Source of the DNA: Fulvivirga sp. M361
GTDB taxonomy: Bacteria > Bacteroidota > Bacteroidia > Cytophagales > Cyclobacteriaceae
Assembly (NCBI RefSeq): GCF_007097395.1
Contig: NZ_VKDC01000010.1
Location: forward strand, 1 to 64,000
DNA length: 64,000 nt
Direction: 5' to 3'
Under the pieces are notes generated by a model. The model was not told the DNA's origin. It saw nothing but the letters and a program-made list of their open reading frames with translations, and ran no database searches. Of this stretch, positions 26,688 to 36,593 are shown one piece after another. The stretch's first letter is position 1, and each line of letters starts with the position of its first letter. The translations under genes and the position numbers were made by a program.

Positions 26688-27046
26688 ATAATTTAGTAAT
26701 ATAAATAGCTGAACTTAAAAGTAAACATAATCAAAAAAACATATTGATTCCAAGTTAGGGGCTTGAAATCCAGTAGTGTTGGCCAATTCAGATAGAATAT
26801 GACCTGGAATCTATTTTTAGGATAAACAAAAACCCAATTTAGGCCTTGATTTTCAGGTGTTTGTAAAAAATTCAGTTGATGTATCAAGTAAGTCATCCGC
26901 TTTTATAAATCCAAAGCTTACCATAAACCTAGTAAATTCACAGTTCATCTCATGTACTTTTTTTAGCCCCTTTTAACATATTTTCATTTGGAATATACTT
27001 TAATAAAAATGAAGATAACTTTTCCTGTCTGAATTCATCCACGCCA
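26688..27046. other. Intergenic region upstream of the OmpA/PD40 gene
   Basis: No gene in about 360 bp. It contains an imperfect 24-bp direct repeat 84 nt apart (26750-26773 and 26834-26857; pattern CCAA-TTAGG-CTTGA-CAG). It should hold the promoter of the OmpA operon, but no clean TAnnTTTG site was found on the minus strand. Confidence 0.4.
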
Positions 27047-29332
27047 TTATTCTAAAGACCTTTTATTGAATAAAAGAAAACCAGCATGGATCAAGACGCC
27101 CAATTGTGTTTCATTGTCATCATAATAATTTATACTTAAGCTAACAGGCCCCGCAGGACTGCGAAATACCAATCCGGCCGTTCCGGATAGAAACACCTTA
27201 TCAAAATCACCGAAAACCTCAAAGTTTTCAGGGTCTTCTAACGATTCGAAACCTTTAAAGGCATATACTTCAGCTCTAAAATCAAGTTTTGACCGTATGG
27301 AAAAAACATTTCTAATCCCCGCAGAAAGGAAGTTATGTCCACGGAAGTTCTGAAGAAATAAAGTTTGGCTATCCTGAAGCGGTTGAAGTGCAGATGCATT
27401 GGTTAAGGTGGCCATGCGGTTGCTAAAAAAAGGTTGGTTTGAAAATACACCTCCCAGATAATAACCTGTACTGTATTTCCCTTTTCTAATATATTGTTCC
27501 AGATCAGCCCGCAACCTGAACCACTGGTGGTCATTGGATTGTTCCGGGCTTTCAGAAGTAGAGCCAGGCCTGTACTCTTCGGAAATGTTAAAAAAGTCTA
27601 TTGCCATTTTGAATGATTTTCCTTCATTCGGATACTGTTTATAGTTTAAATTGTTCCTATCCACAATCAATCCGAACCTAAGGCCATCCAGTTTCAATCG
27701 GTCTAATGTGTCCGTAGAAGTGAAATTATTGAAGTTGCTGAATTTATCCTGGTTGTTTATCCATGCTCCATTGAGTACTGCACGGAACTTAGCCCCTAGT
27801 GGGAAGCCAATATTCAACCCATATTTCCTGTCAATTCTATCTAAAACGGTAGGGGATTGGCTTGTGCTTAAAATATCATCGGCCGATAAAAAATCCCAAC
27901 TGTTAAAAGTGAGTTCGGATTCTATAAAAAACTGACCCAGCGCAGGCAAACTCAGTCTTGTTCTTAACTGAATGGATTTGTAAAATCCGCCGGCTTGAAA
28001 ATTCAGGCTATTCTTTAGCAAGTAATTATCAAAATGATAATGCTCCAGTCCTAAAAAAATCTGACTTATATTACGGGTAGCTATTGCCCCACCTATGCTT
28101 ACATTAAAGTTATTTTCAGGTCTACCGTACAAATGTAACCCATAAGCGTTCTCTTCATGATTGAACAGCATTTCAGGATATATCGTACGAAAATAGTCCT
28201 CTGACATCAATTTAAAATATCCTTTTTTAATCTGCTCAAATGTCAGATGCTGGTCAGGTTTTTTTTTGAACAAGTGGCGTATATAACGCCGTTGCCTGGA
28301 ATTAAAACCATGAAAGTCAATGGAAGAAAAGCTAAGCGGCTGTTGTCCATTCTTGAAATCCTGACGTCTTTTTTCAAGCTCAGGCAACGTTCTTCTGGAA
28401 GAGACTTTGGTAAAGATCTCCTTCATTTTGGCCATGGTAGCTGTATATCCGCTATCGATCAGTGATCGGGCTTTGTTAAAGTCAAACGTGGTATAGCCTG
28501 CCAGGTCCGGTTCCACATATATCCCGGATTCGGGTATCAGGTCCGGGTCAGATTTATCCAGGATCATAAACAATAGTGACTTATTGATAAGCTTATCATC
28601 ACTCTCATAGGGATATTCATTGAAAATTTTAGAAGAGACATTCGAACCGATCACGACATCCGGGTTGAACTCTTTAAGGGCTATATCTACCGGAAAATTA
28701 TTATAAATGCCTCCATCAAATAAATATTTTCCGTTAAACCGGATCGGCTTATAGAAAAAAGGCACTGAAAGCGTAGCGCGCAAAGCTCCTCCCAATGAGC
28801 CCTTTTTAATAATCTCTTCGTGCTGAGTAAAAATTTCCGAGGCAATAATTCTGACAGGAACCAAAAGGCTATCGAAATTGTAACCTGCCTTGGCTGACTG
28901 TATTGCAAATTTCTCGGCTAAAGCAAAATTTAACGCGAGATCCTCTGCTATGGTAGAAGTTACAGACGCATTAAAAGTAGAATCCAACGAAAGTTGCAGA
29001 GATAGAATTGCCGATGTGGGATCTTCTTTGCTATAATAGAAGTTAAACCCCTTTTCAAACTCACCATTAACCCACCGTTGAAAGTCAGCAGAAAGTATGA
29101 TTTCTTCTATTTCAGCTGCCGAATAACCAGCGGCGTAGCATCCGGCAATAATTCCCCCCATTGAAGTACCTACCAGGTAATCTATAGGCACATCATTTTC
29201 TTCTAACGCTTTGATCACTCCTAAATGTGCCAAGCCTTTGGCACCACCTCCACTTAACACCAGTCCGACCTTTTGTGCCGTTACTTGCCATGACAGCAGG
29301 GTTGCTGAAAACAAGAAAAAAAGCTTTAACAT
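27047..29332 (-). CDS. Patatin-like phospholipase with Omp85-type barrel
   Basis: A 761-residue exported protein. After the signal peptide the patatin domain shows the oxyanion loop LSGGGAKG, the nucleophile Ser in GTSMG (about residue 60) and the catalytic Asp in LFDGGIYNN (about 208). A POTRA-like region (about 335-400) and a C-terminal beta barrel of the BamA/TamA type (about 410-761) follow. The architecture is that of type Vd patatin autotransporters such as PlpD, which display or release a lipolytic domain. It is a single gene, separated by a terminator from the M23 peptidase gene. Confidence 0.9.
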   Translation of the reverse strand: MLKLFFLFSATLLSWQVTAQKVGLVLSGGGAKGLAHLGVIKALEENDVPIDYLVGTSMGGIIAGCYAAGYSAAEIEEIILSADFQRWVNGEFEKGFNFYYSKEDPTSAILSLQLSLDSTFNASVTSTIAEDLALNFALAEKFAIQSAKAGYNFDSLLVPVRIIASEIFTQHEEIIKKGSLGGALRATLSVPFFYKPIRFNGKYLFDGGIYNNFPVDIALKEFNPDVVIGSNVSSKIFNEYPYESDDKLINKSLLFMILDKSDPDLIPESGIYVEPDLAGYTTFDFNKARSLIDSGYTATMAKMKEIFTKVSSRRTLPELEKRRQDFKNGQQPLSFSSIDFHGFNSRQRRYIRHLFKKKPDQHLTFEQIKKGYFKLMSEDYFRTIYPEMLFNHEENAYGLHLYGRPENNFNVSIGGAIATRNISQIFLGLEHYHFDNYLLKNSLNFQAGGFYKSIQLRTRLSLPALGQFFIESELTFNSWDFLSADDILSTSQSPTVLDRIDRKYGLNIGFPLGAKFRAVLNGAWINNQDKFSNFNNFTSTDTLDRLKLDGLRFGLIVDRNNLNYKQYPNEGKSFKMAIDFFNISEEYRPGSTSESPEQSNDHQWFRLRADLEQYIRKGKYSTGYYLGGVFSNQPFFSNRMATLTNASALQPLQDSQTLFLQNFRGHNFLSAGIRNVFSIRSKLDFRAEVYAFKGFESLEDPENFEVFGDFDKVFLSGTAGLVFRSPAGPVSLSINYYDDNETQLGVLIHAGFLLFNKRSLE

Positions 29333-29365
29333 TTACAAACGCTGTCGTTATCCATTAAAGCTAAA

Positions 29366-29396
29366 CAAAAAAGGCAAGACAAATATTGCCCTGCCT
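29366..29396 (-). terminator. Terminator of the M23 peptidase gene
   Basis: Minus-strand reading: AGGCAGG (29396-29390) pairs with CTTGCCT (29378-29372, one G-U pair), followed by TTTTTT. It lies after the M23 stop and just before the patatin start. Confidence 0.65.
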
Positions 29397-29418
29397 CCCG
29401 GAATATGCTGAATTTCTT

Positions 29419-30711
29419 TTATTTAATACTCGCCAATATGGTCTCTTCCTCCTGAGGAAATGGAATAGCTTCCAATTGTGCCATCATGACATCACGTTTT
29501 ACTTCGAATTCCTCACGGTTTTCATCCGTTATAGGCGCCGAGGGAGGTAACTCTACCCGCAAGGCATCAATTTGTACGCCATTTTTCCAGAAACGATAAC
29601 AGAGATGGTTGCCTTTGGCGAGACCTGTGCTTCCTACATAGCCGATCACATCTTCCTGTTTGACCTTCATGCCGGGACGAATACCGGATTTGATCTTGGA
29701 CATATGCAAATATTGTGTGGTATAGGTACTGTTATGCTTGATCTTAACAAAATTACCGTTGTATTTATGATAACGGGCTGCTATCACTATACCATCCCCC
29801 ACTGAACGAATGGGTGTGCCTTTAGGGGCGGCAAAATCTGTACCACGATGTGCTTTCCAACGTTTCTGCACAGGGTGAAATCTATTCCCCGAGTAACGAG
29901 AACTAATTCTTGTAAAATCCAGCGGGTACTTTAACAACGCTTTTCTAAGGCTTTTTCCGTCCTCGTCAAAATAGTCAATACCATCGCCCTGATCATAATG
30001 GAACCCATAAAAAGCATTGCCGAAATGTTCGAAATAAATAGATTTTATTTTACCTGAACCTATGGATTGTCCTTCTACCAAATGGTCCTCATAGATCAGC
30101 TTAAATCTATCTCCTTTTTGCAAACGAAAAAAATCAACCTGCCAGGCAAAAACGTCCACAAAATCATTCGTAAGCTGATGAGACAATCCTAACGCCTCCA
30201 TTGTATTGGAAAGATTGGATTCTATTACTCCGGAGACACCCTTTTCTATTATCGTTATTTCTTTTTGCTTCTTCTCTACACTGATCGTATCCTGTAAGTT
30301 AAAAACAACATATTCGGTAGGGTTATGTTCATAAACAAATGCTTTGACCGTTTTAAACGAATCAGGATCACAGATCAAAATGTATTTTTTATTGGCTACC
30401 ATCTTACGAACATCGAAAACGTCCTTGGATACATTTGCTAACTCAAAGATTGCCTGATGCGATACATTATGCGCCGTAAGGATCTCCGAAATATTTTGGT
30501 TTCTTTTGATTTTATCTTCAATCACTACCATAGAGTCTACTACTAGTCCGTAAAGCCGCTTGGGTTCTGGCTTAATTACAACTGTAGTATCTTGCTCTAC
30601 AACAACCACTTCCATAATGGGTGCGGGTTCGTGGTCGAATAAAGGAAGCATGAAATAAAAACCCACTGAAAAAATAGCCGCGATGACGAGGCCCAGATGT
30701 TTTTTAGACAT
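29419..30711 (-). CDS. M23-family peptidoglycan metallopeptidase
   Basis: A 430-residue membrane-anchored cell wall hydrolase with one N-terminal helix (residues 6-25), an OapA/LysM-like middle region (about 60-260), and a C-terminal M23 (LytM) domain. Metal-site residues are H288 and D292 in HRGTD, with H336 in YLHMS. The final HxH motif appears as H369-L-C371, so Cys replaces the last zinc ligand. MepM-like proteins of this type cut cross-links to allow wall growth. The gene is single, with a strong terminator downstream. Confidence 0.92.
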   Translation of the reverse strand: MSKKHLGLVIAAIFSVGFYFMLPLFDHEPAPIMEVVVVEQDTTVVIKPEPKRLYGLVVDSMVVIEDKIKRNQNISEILTAHNVSHQAIFELANVSKDVFDVRKMVANKKYILICDPDSFKTVKAFVYEHNPTEYVVFNLQDTISVEKKQKEITIIEKGVSGVIESNLSNTMEALGLSHQLTNDFVDVFAWQVDFFRLQKGDRFKLIYEDHLVEGQSIGSGKIKSIYFEHFGNAFYGFHYDQGDGIDYFDEDGKSLRKALLKYPLDFTRISSRYSGNRFHPVQKRWKAHRGTDFAAPKGTPIRSVGDGIVIAARYHKYNGNFVKIKHNSTYTTQYLHMSKIKSGIRPGMKVKQEDVIGYVGSTGLAKGNHLCYRFWKNGVQIDALRVELPPSAPITDENREEFEVKRDVMMAQLEAIPFPQEEETILASIK

Positions 30712-30861
30712 GGTTGGTTTTAAATAATTAAGTTGGTTAAAGTCGAAACAGGCAAAAAATGCCTAAAACGTATGTAATTATACACTTTACCGTAGAAAAA
30801 TGCTAAAATTGATGATCAATTTCACACTTAACTTTCACTGAAAGCATTTAAATAATTGATA

Positions 30862-31671
30862 ATGAGTGAGTTAAATAAAAAAAATATTAGTGTATTAGGA
30901 TGCGGATGGCTAGGTATGCCGCTGGCAAAGCAATTAATTAAAACAGGAGCCTATACTATTAGTGGCTCCACAACCACTTCTGAGAAATTAAAAAAAATTA
31001 AAGATGCTGGAATTCAGCCCTTTATAATAGATCTCAAAAAAAATATACCCCCAGGTTTTTTAACCTGTGATATATTGGTCATCACCGTACCTCCTTCATC
31101 AGGTAATTATGAAAATCGAATTAAAAGGCTTATCGGTCAAATTAAAACTTCCAATGTCCGTAAAGTAGTTTTCATAAGTACTACGTCCGTTTATCCTAAT
31201 TCGGGTAAAATAGCCGTTGAAAGTGATGCGGCCTACATCACCTCTTCACACAGTGGGGTCACTATGCTGGCTATTGAAGATATGTTCAGACATGAGGGCA
31301 GTTTTGGAACGACAATTTTACGTTTTGCAGGTCTTTACGGCCCAGAGCGTCACCCGGGTAGGTTCCTCGCTGCAAAACGTGAACTCAGTGGAGCCGAAAA
31401 CCCTGTGAATCTAATACATCAGGAAGATTGTGTTAATATCATTCTCCGGATCATTGAAGATGAATGCTGGGGAGAAACGTTCAATGCCTGTGCCGATGAA
31501 CACCCCATAAGGAAAGTGTTTTATACGAAAGCCGCTCATCACCTGGGAGTAGGGGCACCTACTTTTACAGATAAGGCTTCAGGATATAAAGTAATTAGTT
31601 CCGAAAAATTAAAACGAGCTTTGGGCTATACCTTTTTGCACGCGGACCCCATGGAGGACCTGCAACGTTAA
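30862..31671 (+). CDS. SDR-family NAD(P)-dependent epimerase-like protein
   Basis: A 269-residue Rossmann-fold protein, YeeZ-like. The dinucleotide loop is VLGCGWLGMPLAKQL, and STTSVYPNSG and the RFAGLYGPERHP segment follow the extended SDR pattern; the usual YxxxK Tyr/Lys pair is not evident in the expected place, so the activity is uncertain. The ATG at 30862 is chosen over a TTG at 30856. Convergent with dsbD and a single gene. Confidence 0.88.
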   Translation: MSELNKKNISVLGCGWLGMPLAKQLIKTGAYTISGSTTTSEKLKKIKDAGIQPFIIDLKKNIPPGFLTCDILVITVPPSSGNYENRIKRLIGQIKTSNVRKVVFISTTSVYPNSGKIAVESDAAYITSSHSGVTMLAIEDMFRHEGSFGTTILRFAGLYGPERHPGRFLAAKRELSGAENPVNLIHQEDCVNIILRIIEDECWGETFNACADEHPIRKVFYTKAAHHLGVGAPTFTDKASGYKVISSEKLKRALGYTFLHADPMEDLQR

Positions 31672-31735
31672 TACACTATAAATTCGTCAAATCAACCCCT
31701 TCCAGTAGTGGTCAATACCGGTTTTTGGTATTACC

Positions 31736-33910
31736 TCACTTATACAACTCTCGATATTTATCTAACCCTTTATCCAAAAATCGGATAAAATTATCCACCT
31801 CCTTATCATAAGCCACAGGACTTACCAGCACTTTTTCATCTGCCCCTAACAAAATGTAAAAAGGTTGTGCATTATTATTAAGACGACGGATTTGAAGGTC
31901 TGCATTTTGTTTGCCAATGGTCTTTTTTACCTTGCTATCATAGCTTGAGGTATACCAGTCTGACTCTGGAAGATCTGTTTTATCATCTACATATAGTGCT
32001 ACTATCACATAGTCTTCCTTCAACCTTCTAAGCACATCCGGATGAGACCATACCACGGCCTCCATCTCACGACAATTGGTACATCCGTGGCCCGTAAAAT
32101 CTATAAAAAGTGGCTTCCCCTGAGCTCGTGCGCATGCCAGCGCCTGATCATAATCAAAATACCCCTTCAGCCCGTGTGGCAAGTGCAGAAAGTCAGCATA
32201 CTTAGGGGTGTCACATATATCATATCCTTTATCTTCCTGACGGTTAGTAGAGATCAAGTCAAAGTCGTGTGTGTACATTGGAGGCAAATACCCTGCTAAT
32301 GCTTTTAGAGGCGCGCCCCAGAGGCCTGGAATAAGGTAAATCACAAAGGTAAAAGTGGCTATGGCAAACATCAGCCTTAATACACTTACAGACTGAAGTG
32401 GGCTATCATGTGGCAATTTGATTTTGCCTAATAGATAGAAACCCATTAATGTAAAGATCACGATCCAGATAGCTATATTCAGATCACGATCCAAAATGCC
32501 CCAGTGAAAAGCCTGGTCTGCAATGCTGAGAAACTTAAATGCCAGCGCCAATTCGATAAATCCCAACACTACTTTCACTGAATTTAACCACCCTCCCGAC
32601 TTTGGCAATGAGCTTAACCAGCCAGGAAATATGGCGATTAGTGTGAAAGGAACAGCAAATGCCAGTGAAAAGGAGAACATACCCAGAATGGGTTTCAGTA
32701 CTTCTCCTCCGGCAGAAGCCACCAGAATACTCCCTACAATAGGCCCTGTACATGAAAATGAGACCAATACAAGTGTAAATGCCATAAAAAACACGCCTAT
32801 CAGGCCACCACGATCTGCTTTTTGATCCATTTGGTTAACAAACCCACTAGGCAGTGTGATCTCAAACAATCCAAAGAAGGATAAAGCAAATACTATAAAA
32901 ACCGTAAAAAAGATCAGGTTAGGTACCCATTCCGTAGACAAGTGGTTAGCGGTTTCCGGCCCCATGAGCGGTGCAAGAGCTGAGCCTATAACAGTATAAA
33001 TGAGAATAATGGACAATCCATAAATGATGGCCTGGCTTTTACCTTTCACCTTGCCGGTAAAATAAGTTACCGTCATGGGGATCATTGGAAAAACGCAAGG
33101 AGTCAGTAGAGCGGCAAGTCCTCCTACAAAGGCAAAGATCATAAACAGGATAATGGACTTGTCTTTGGGGTCTTCAATAATAAGATCCGGGTCCAGAATA
33201 GGCCCCTCATTTACTACATTACTGTAATCTGTCCTTTCGGCACTTTCTTTAATGTCAGCTTGTCCATTGTCAGCGCTGTTTTGTGTATCATAGGCGTTAT
33301 TCTGCAGAGATGTATCCTTTTCTTCAGCAACAACCTCGGCTTTTTCCGATTTTTTTTTTACGGTAGGCGTAGGTTCTTCTGCTTTTTTGGGTGCCGGCTT
33401 TGGTTCATCTTTTTTTTTTTCTGATCCGATATTCACTTTAAAAGAGGAGAACTCGAAGTCATAATCAAACGGAATGCACTTACCATCAATATCAGAACAT
33501 ACCTGGAACTCATAGTTCCCCACTATGACAGGGTTAGCTTTAAGTATTTTAATGGTCTGCTTGAACTGACCGGTCTTTTTGAATGTACGGACGTTACACT
33601 CAAATACATCATCGTATTTTTCAACAGGATTAATAGCACGCAGTTCACCTACGAGTTCGTAGGTATCATTACTTTCAAATGTAAAAGTAGTTACCATAGG
33701 CCCGCAGTCGGGGTCAAAATCCGAAGAATAGAGGTACCAGTTTTTGTCTATGGTAGCTGTGAAGATCAGTTCCACCTCTTCACCGATCTTTACATCCGTC
33801 TTGCTGACTTCATGCGTCCATTTGGAAGGCTCAAGGATCTGAGAAAATGACGAAGTAATACAAATCAGTAAAGTAATACTTAAAACCAGGTATCTTGCTG
33901 TTCTAAACAT
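31736..33910 (-). CDS. dsbD: Thiol:disulfide interchange protein DsbD
   Basis: A 724-residue inner membrane protein that passes electrons from cytosolic thioredoxin to periplasmic partners. Order: signal peptide, DsbD-alpha domain (about 25-165), a Lys/Glu-rich low-complexity linker (about 165-230), eight or so membrane helices (about 254-560) with the Cys pair in TPCVFPMIP and SFSCTGPIVG, and a C-terminal thioredoxin-like domain with GHGCTNC (about 606-612). The next genes upstream on the strand include two thioredoxin-like proteins, natural acceptors. Confidence 0.93.
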   Translation of the reverse strand: MFRTARYLVLSITLLICITSSFSQILEPSKWTHEVSKTDVKIGEEVELIFTATIDKNWYLYSSDFDPDCGPMVTTFTFESNDTYELVGELRAINPVEKYDDVFECNVRTFKKTGQFKQTIKILKANPVIVGNYEFQVCSDIDGKCIPFDYDFEFSSFKVNIGSEKKKDEPKPAPKKAEEPTPTVKKKSEKAEVVAEEKDTSLQNNAYDTQNSADNGQADIKESAERTDYSNVVNEGPILDPDLIIEDPKDKSIILFMIFAFVGGLAALLTPCVFPMIPMTVTYFTGKVKGKSQAIIYGLSIILIYTVIGSALAPLMGPETANHLSTEWVPNLIFFTVFIVFALSFFGLFEITLPSGFVNQMDQKADRGGLIGVFFMAFTLVLVSFSCTGPIVGSILVASAGGEVLKPILGMFSFSLAFAVPFTLIAIFPGWLSSLPKSGGWLNSVKVVLGFIELALAFKFLSIADQAFHWGILDRDLNIAIWIVIFTLMGFYLLGKIKLPHDSPLQSVSVLRLMFAIATFTFVIYLIPGLWGAPLKALAGYLPPMYTHDFDLISTNRQEDKGYDICDTPKYADFLHLPHGLKGYFDYDQALACARAQGKPLFIDFTGHGCTNCREMEAVVWSHPDVLRRLKEDYVIVALYVDDKTDLPESDWYTSSYDSKVKKTIGKQNADLQIRRLNNNAQPFYILLGADEKVLVSPVAYDKEVDNFIRFLDKGLDKYRELYK

Positions 33911-33918
33911 GATCTAAC

Positions 33919-34071
33919 TTAAAATATAAAAGTGGCGTCAAAGCTAATGGAAATGGCATCAAGATCGCCACCTCCGCCCGGGTTATTTCCTATCCTTGTA
34001 TAATCTGCGACATAGATATTAAAACTCCCTGGCTTTATGGTCATTATGACAAAACTTCTAATTCCATTCAT
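33919..34071 (-). CDS. Possible small ORF or gene remnant, 50 aa
   Basis: Open frame between the glycosidase stop and the dsbD start, with ATG at 34071 (another at 34044) and stop 6 nt before dsbD. The peptide has GSFNIYVADYTRIGNN followed by GGGG and ends with alternating hydrophobic residues to FIF, as outer membrane beta-barrel C-termini do. It may be the tail of a decayed barrel gene. Confidence 0.35.
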   Translation of the reverse strand: MNGIRSFVIMTIKPGSFNIYVADYTRIGNNPGGGGDLDAISISFDATFIF

Positions 34072-34135
34072 TAAACGAATATTAAGGTATTTACAGTTAC
34101 ATTAAGCCAATCTTATAAAATCATTTGTGCTACAC

Positions 34136-35218
34136 TCAATATAAGCCGGCTTTAAGCCTCTTAATCCGTCGATACGATGCATCTATACGTCCGGTAGAAA
34201 GTTCTCCAGACTCAACCAGCTGCCTCACAATACGGTGCACGGCATCTACTGTCCGTTCATCGCTGTTTGGTATGTTATTAGAAAATATCAAGACATCCAC
34301 ACCAGCCTGGATCGAAAGCTTGATCGCTTTTTCCAGGCCATAGTATTTGGTAATGGCATGCATTTGCATATCGTCAGAAAATACAACTCCGTTAAAGTTC
34401 AAGCTGTCACGCAATAAACCAGTCACAATAGGCTTTGACAATGTCCCGGGAAGTCCTCGCTTATCGAGTCGCTTATTTACGATGTGCGCTGTCATCACTG
34501 CCTGCACTTGTTTTTTATCAATGAGAATACGGTAAGGCATGATTTCCTTAGACTGCCAATAGGGTGTTACGTCGGCAATGCCCAGATGAGTGTCAGCATG
34601 CGAACTACCGTGACCAGGAAAATGCTTCAAAACTGAAACTACCCCGTAGCGATCATGCGACTCAATCATTTGTTCAGCAAACAAAACCATTTTATCCGGG
34701 TCATCACTGTAAGATCGTTCTATCTTATGAATAACAGGATTATCTTTATTAATGGCCAAATCTACTACCGGTGCAAAGTTTACATTGAAACCCAATCCGG
34801 CCAGTGTTGAAGCGTATATTTCTCCATAAAACCGAATAGAATCCATATTGCCCAACTCTCCGAGGTATTTGGCAGATACCGTTTTAGGAAATTTGTATTT
34901 CTCCTTAAGACGGTTCACCTTGCCTCCTTCATGGTCAAGAGCCACAAATAGTGGCTCTGGCGAAGCAGATTGCAACGCCCATGTAAGTTGTTTAAGACCA
35001 ATATAGGAATTACGGTTTTGGATGTTCTTTTCAAAAAGGACCACACCACCCACTTTGCCTTCTCTGATCTCCTTAAGGGTAGGGTCATTTGATGTGATCG
35101 TCTGGCTGGAAAAACCCACCATGATCATTTGGCCAATTTTAATGTCAAGACTATCGGTGTTTTGGGCACTGGCCAGACCAGGCAGGATCAGTAAGATAAT
35201 ATAAAGGATGTTTTTCAT
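34136..35218 (-). CDS. Glycoside hydrolase family 3, beta-N-acetylhexosaminidase type
   Basis: A 360-residue exported enzyme (signal peptide to about LASAQ). Family 3 NagZ-type signatures are LFVALDHEGGKVNRL, the catalytic loop KHFPGHGSSHADTHL (His general acid/base) and the nucleophile Asp in VVFSDDMQM. The single TIM-barrel length matches NagZ. NagZ in proteobacteria is cytosolic and recycles muropeptides; this one has a signal peptide, so it probably works on cell wall or chitin-type sugars in the periplasm. Confidence 0.92.
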   Translation of the reverse strand: MKNILYIILLILPGLASAQNTDSLDIKIGQMIMVGFSSQTITSNDPTLKEIREGKVGGVVLFEKNIQNRNSYIGLKQLTWALQSASPEPLFVALDHEGGKVNRLKEKYKFPKTVSAKYLGELGNMDSIRFYGEIYASTLAGLGFNVNFAPVVDLAINKDNPVIHKIERSYSDDPDKMVLFAEQMIESHDRYGVVSVLKHFPGHGSSHADTHLGIADVTPYWQSKEIMPYRILIDKKQVQAVMTAHIVNKRLDKRGLPGTLSKPIVTGLLRDSLNFNGVVFSDDMQMHAITKYYGLEKAIKLSIQAGVDVLIFSNNIPNSDERTVDAVHRIVRQLVESGELSTGRIDASYRRIKRLKAGLY

Positions 35219-35279
35219 AGGGTTACATTACAGCATAAAGCTCATAAGATTCTGTGTATTCAATAACTATGCCTGGTGA

Positions 35280-36569
35280 TCAATATTTTTCCCGTACTTC
35301 CCACAAGATCTTTTCCATCCGCTTTTTCAACGGGTATGATTCAGTAGTATAATTACTATTCATAAAACTAAAAACCAGCAACCTGCCACTCTTTGCTACC
35401 AGGTATCCGCTCAGTGCATGATTATTACTTAATGTCCCTGTTTTTCCAAAAATATAAGGTGGGTCAGCTTTATAATAATTTTTAATGGTGCCTGCTTTAC
35501 CCCCTGTGGCCAATAAAGGGAATAATCGCTCTTTGCTGTGACGCACAAGCATTTGCTGCCACAACCATACAATTGACCGGGGCGTAAACAGGTTATAACG
35601 TGACAAGCCAGAGCCATCCCGCCATATTGGTGTATCAGGCATATCTTTCATGAACGTAGCTTTGGCATGATCTATCGTAGAACCGGTTTGCAAAGAATCG
35701 TTTAATACACCGCTGCACACCAGCAAAAGCTGTTCTGCTATAAAATTATCACTTTCCTGCATCATCACTTTGAGCGCACTGTCAGTAGGAATACTCAAAA
35801 TTGCAGAATGATCTTCAGGGATCGGGCGAAAAACCAGTCCAACTTCTTTTTTGAGTGTATCAGACAGCATAGCTGTGATCATGTGATCATCATATCTGAA
35901 TGGGATCTCATGCTCAAAGGCCTTCATGTTACCAGACGGAAAGTACGTTGTTTTATTCGTACCAATATCACGTACAATAACGGTCTCTTCTTGTGTAGAA
36001 TCGCCCAACCACACATGACGTTTGAAATAGGGTTGATTTGTATCCAGGTAGGCTTCCTGAGCTTTCTTTTTCAATACAAATGCGTTGCCATACATCGGAA
36101 AAGGGGTACGTTCTACTGAATAGGTGTAATTATAGTCGTCCCACGCCCAGCCAGGTCCAAAGGCGTCTTCGTAAAAATTTGAAGGTGAATAGTATAGCTT
36201 TTTGGAAGAATTTGACAGCCATTGAAAAACACCGCCTTGAGGTAAAAGAGGATATAAAAAGGCAGGATCCCCGGAACCCCAAAAAATTAAACTGTCCCCG
36301 GTTTGCTTATAGTAAAGCCCCGGAAGGGATTCTCCCAATAGTTCCAAAGCCGCATACATCGTAAATATTTTTGTATTGGAGGCTGGAGTAAAATACCTGG
36401 CCCCGTTAAAATCCACTAATATTTCATTTGTGGAAGGGTCCATCAGGTAAAACCCTGTATGTTCCTGAAAATCCTCCCCTAATTGATCCAACTGCCGTAC
36501 TATATTCCTGTTTTTAACAGATACACAGCCTGCTAGCGTAATGATCAATAAGAGCTCGGTTATCCTCAT
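35280..36569 (-). CDS. dacB: D-alanyl-D-alanine carboxypeptidase/endopeptidase (PBP4 type, S13)
   Basis: A 429-residue penicillin-binding protein that trims or cuts peptidoglycan cross-links. Active-site motifs: S-x-x-K in ASNTK (Ser at about residue 63), S-x-N in ESDN, and K-T-G in FGKTGTLSNN. The N-terminus ends in the lipobox ITLAGC (Cys at about 15), so it is a lipoprotein. The S13 domain insertion region is shorter than in E. coli PBP4. It lies in a group of cell wall genes on the minus strand. Confidence 0.9.
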   Translation of the reverse strand: MRITELLLIITLAGCVSVKNRNIVRQLDQLGEDFQEHTGFYLMDPSTNEILVDFNGARYFTPASNTKIFTMYAALELLGESLPGLYYKQTGDSLIFWGSGDPAFLYPLLPQGGVFQWLSNSSKKLYYSPSNFYEDAFGPGWAWDDYNYTYSVERTPFPMYGNAFVLKKKAQEAYLDTNQPYFKRHVWLGDSTQEETVIVRDIGTNKTTYFPSGNMKAFEHEIPFRYDDHMITAMLSDTLKKEVGLVFRPIPEDHSAILSIPTDSALKVMMQESDNFIAEQLLLVCSGVLNDSLQTGSTIDHAKATFMKDMPDTPIWRDGSGLSRYNLFTPRSIVWLWQQMLVRHSKERLFPLLATGGKAGTIKNYYKADPPYIFGKTGTLSNNHALSGYLVAKSGRLLVFSFMNSNYTTESYPLKKRMEKILWEVREKY

Positions 36570-36593
36570 CCGAGGAAAATTACGAAACTGACC

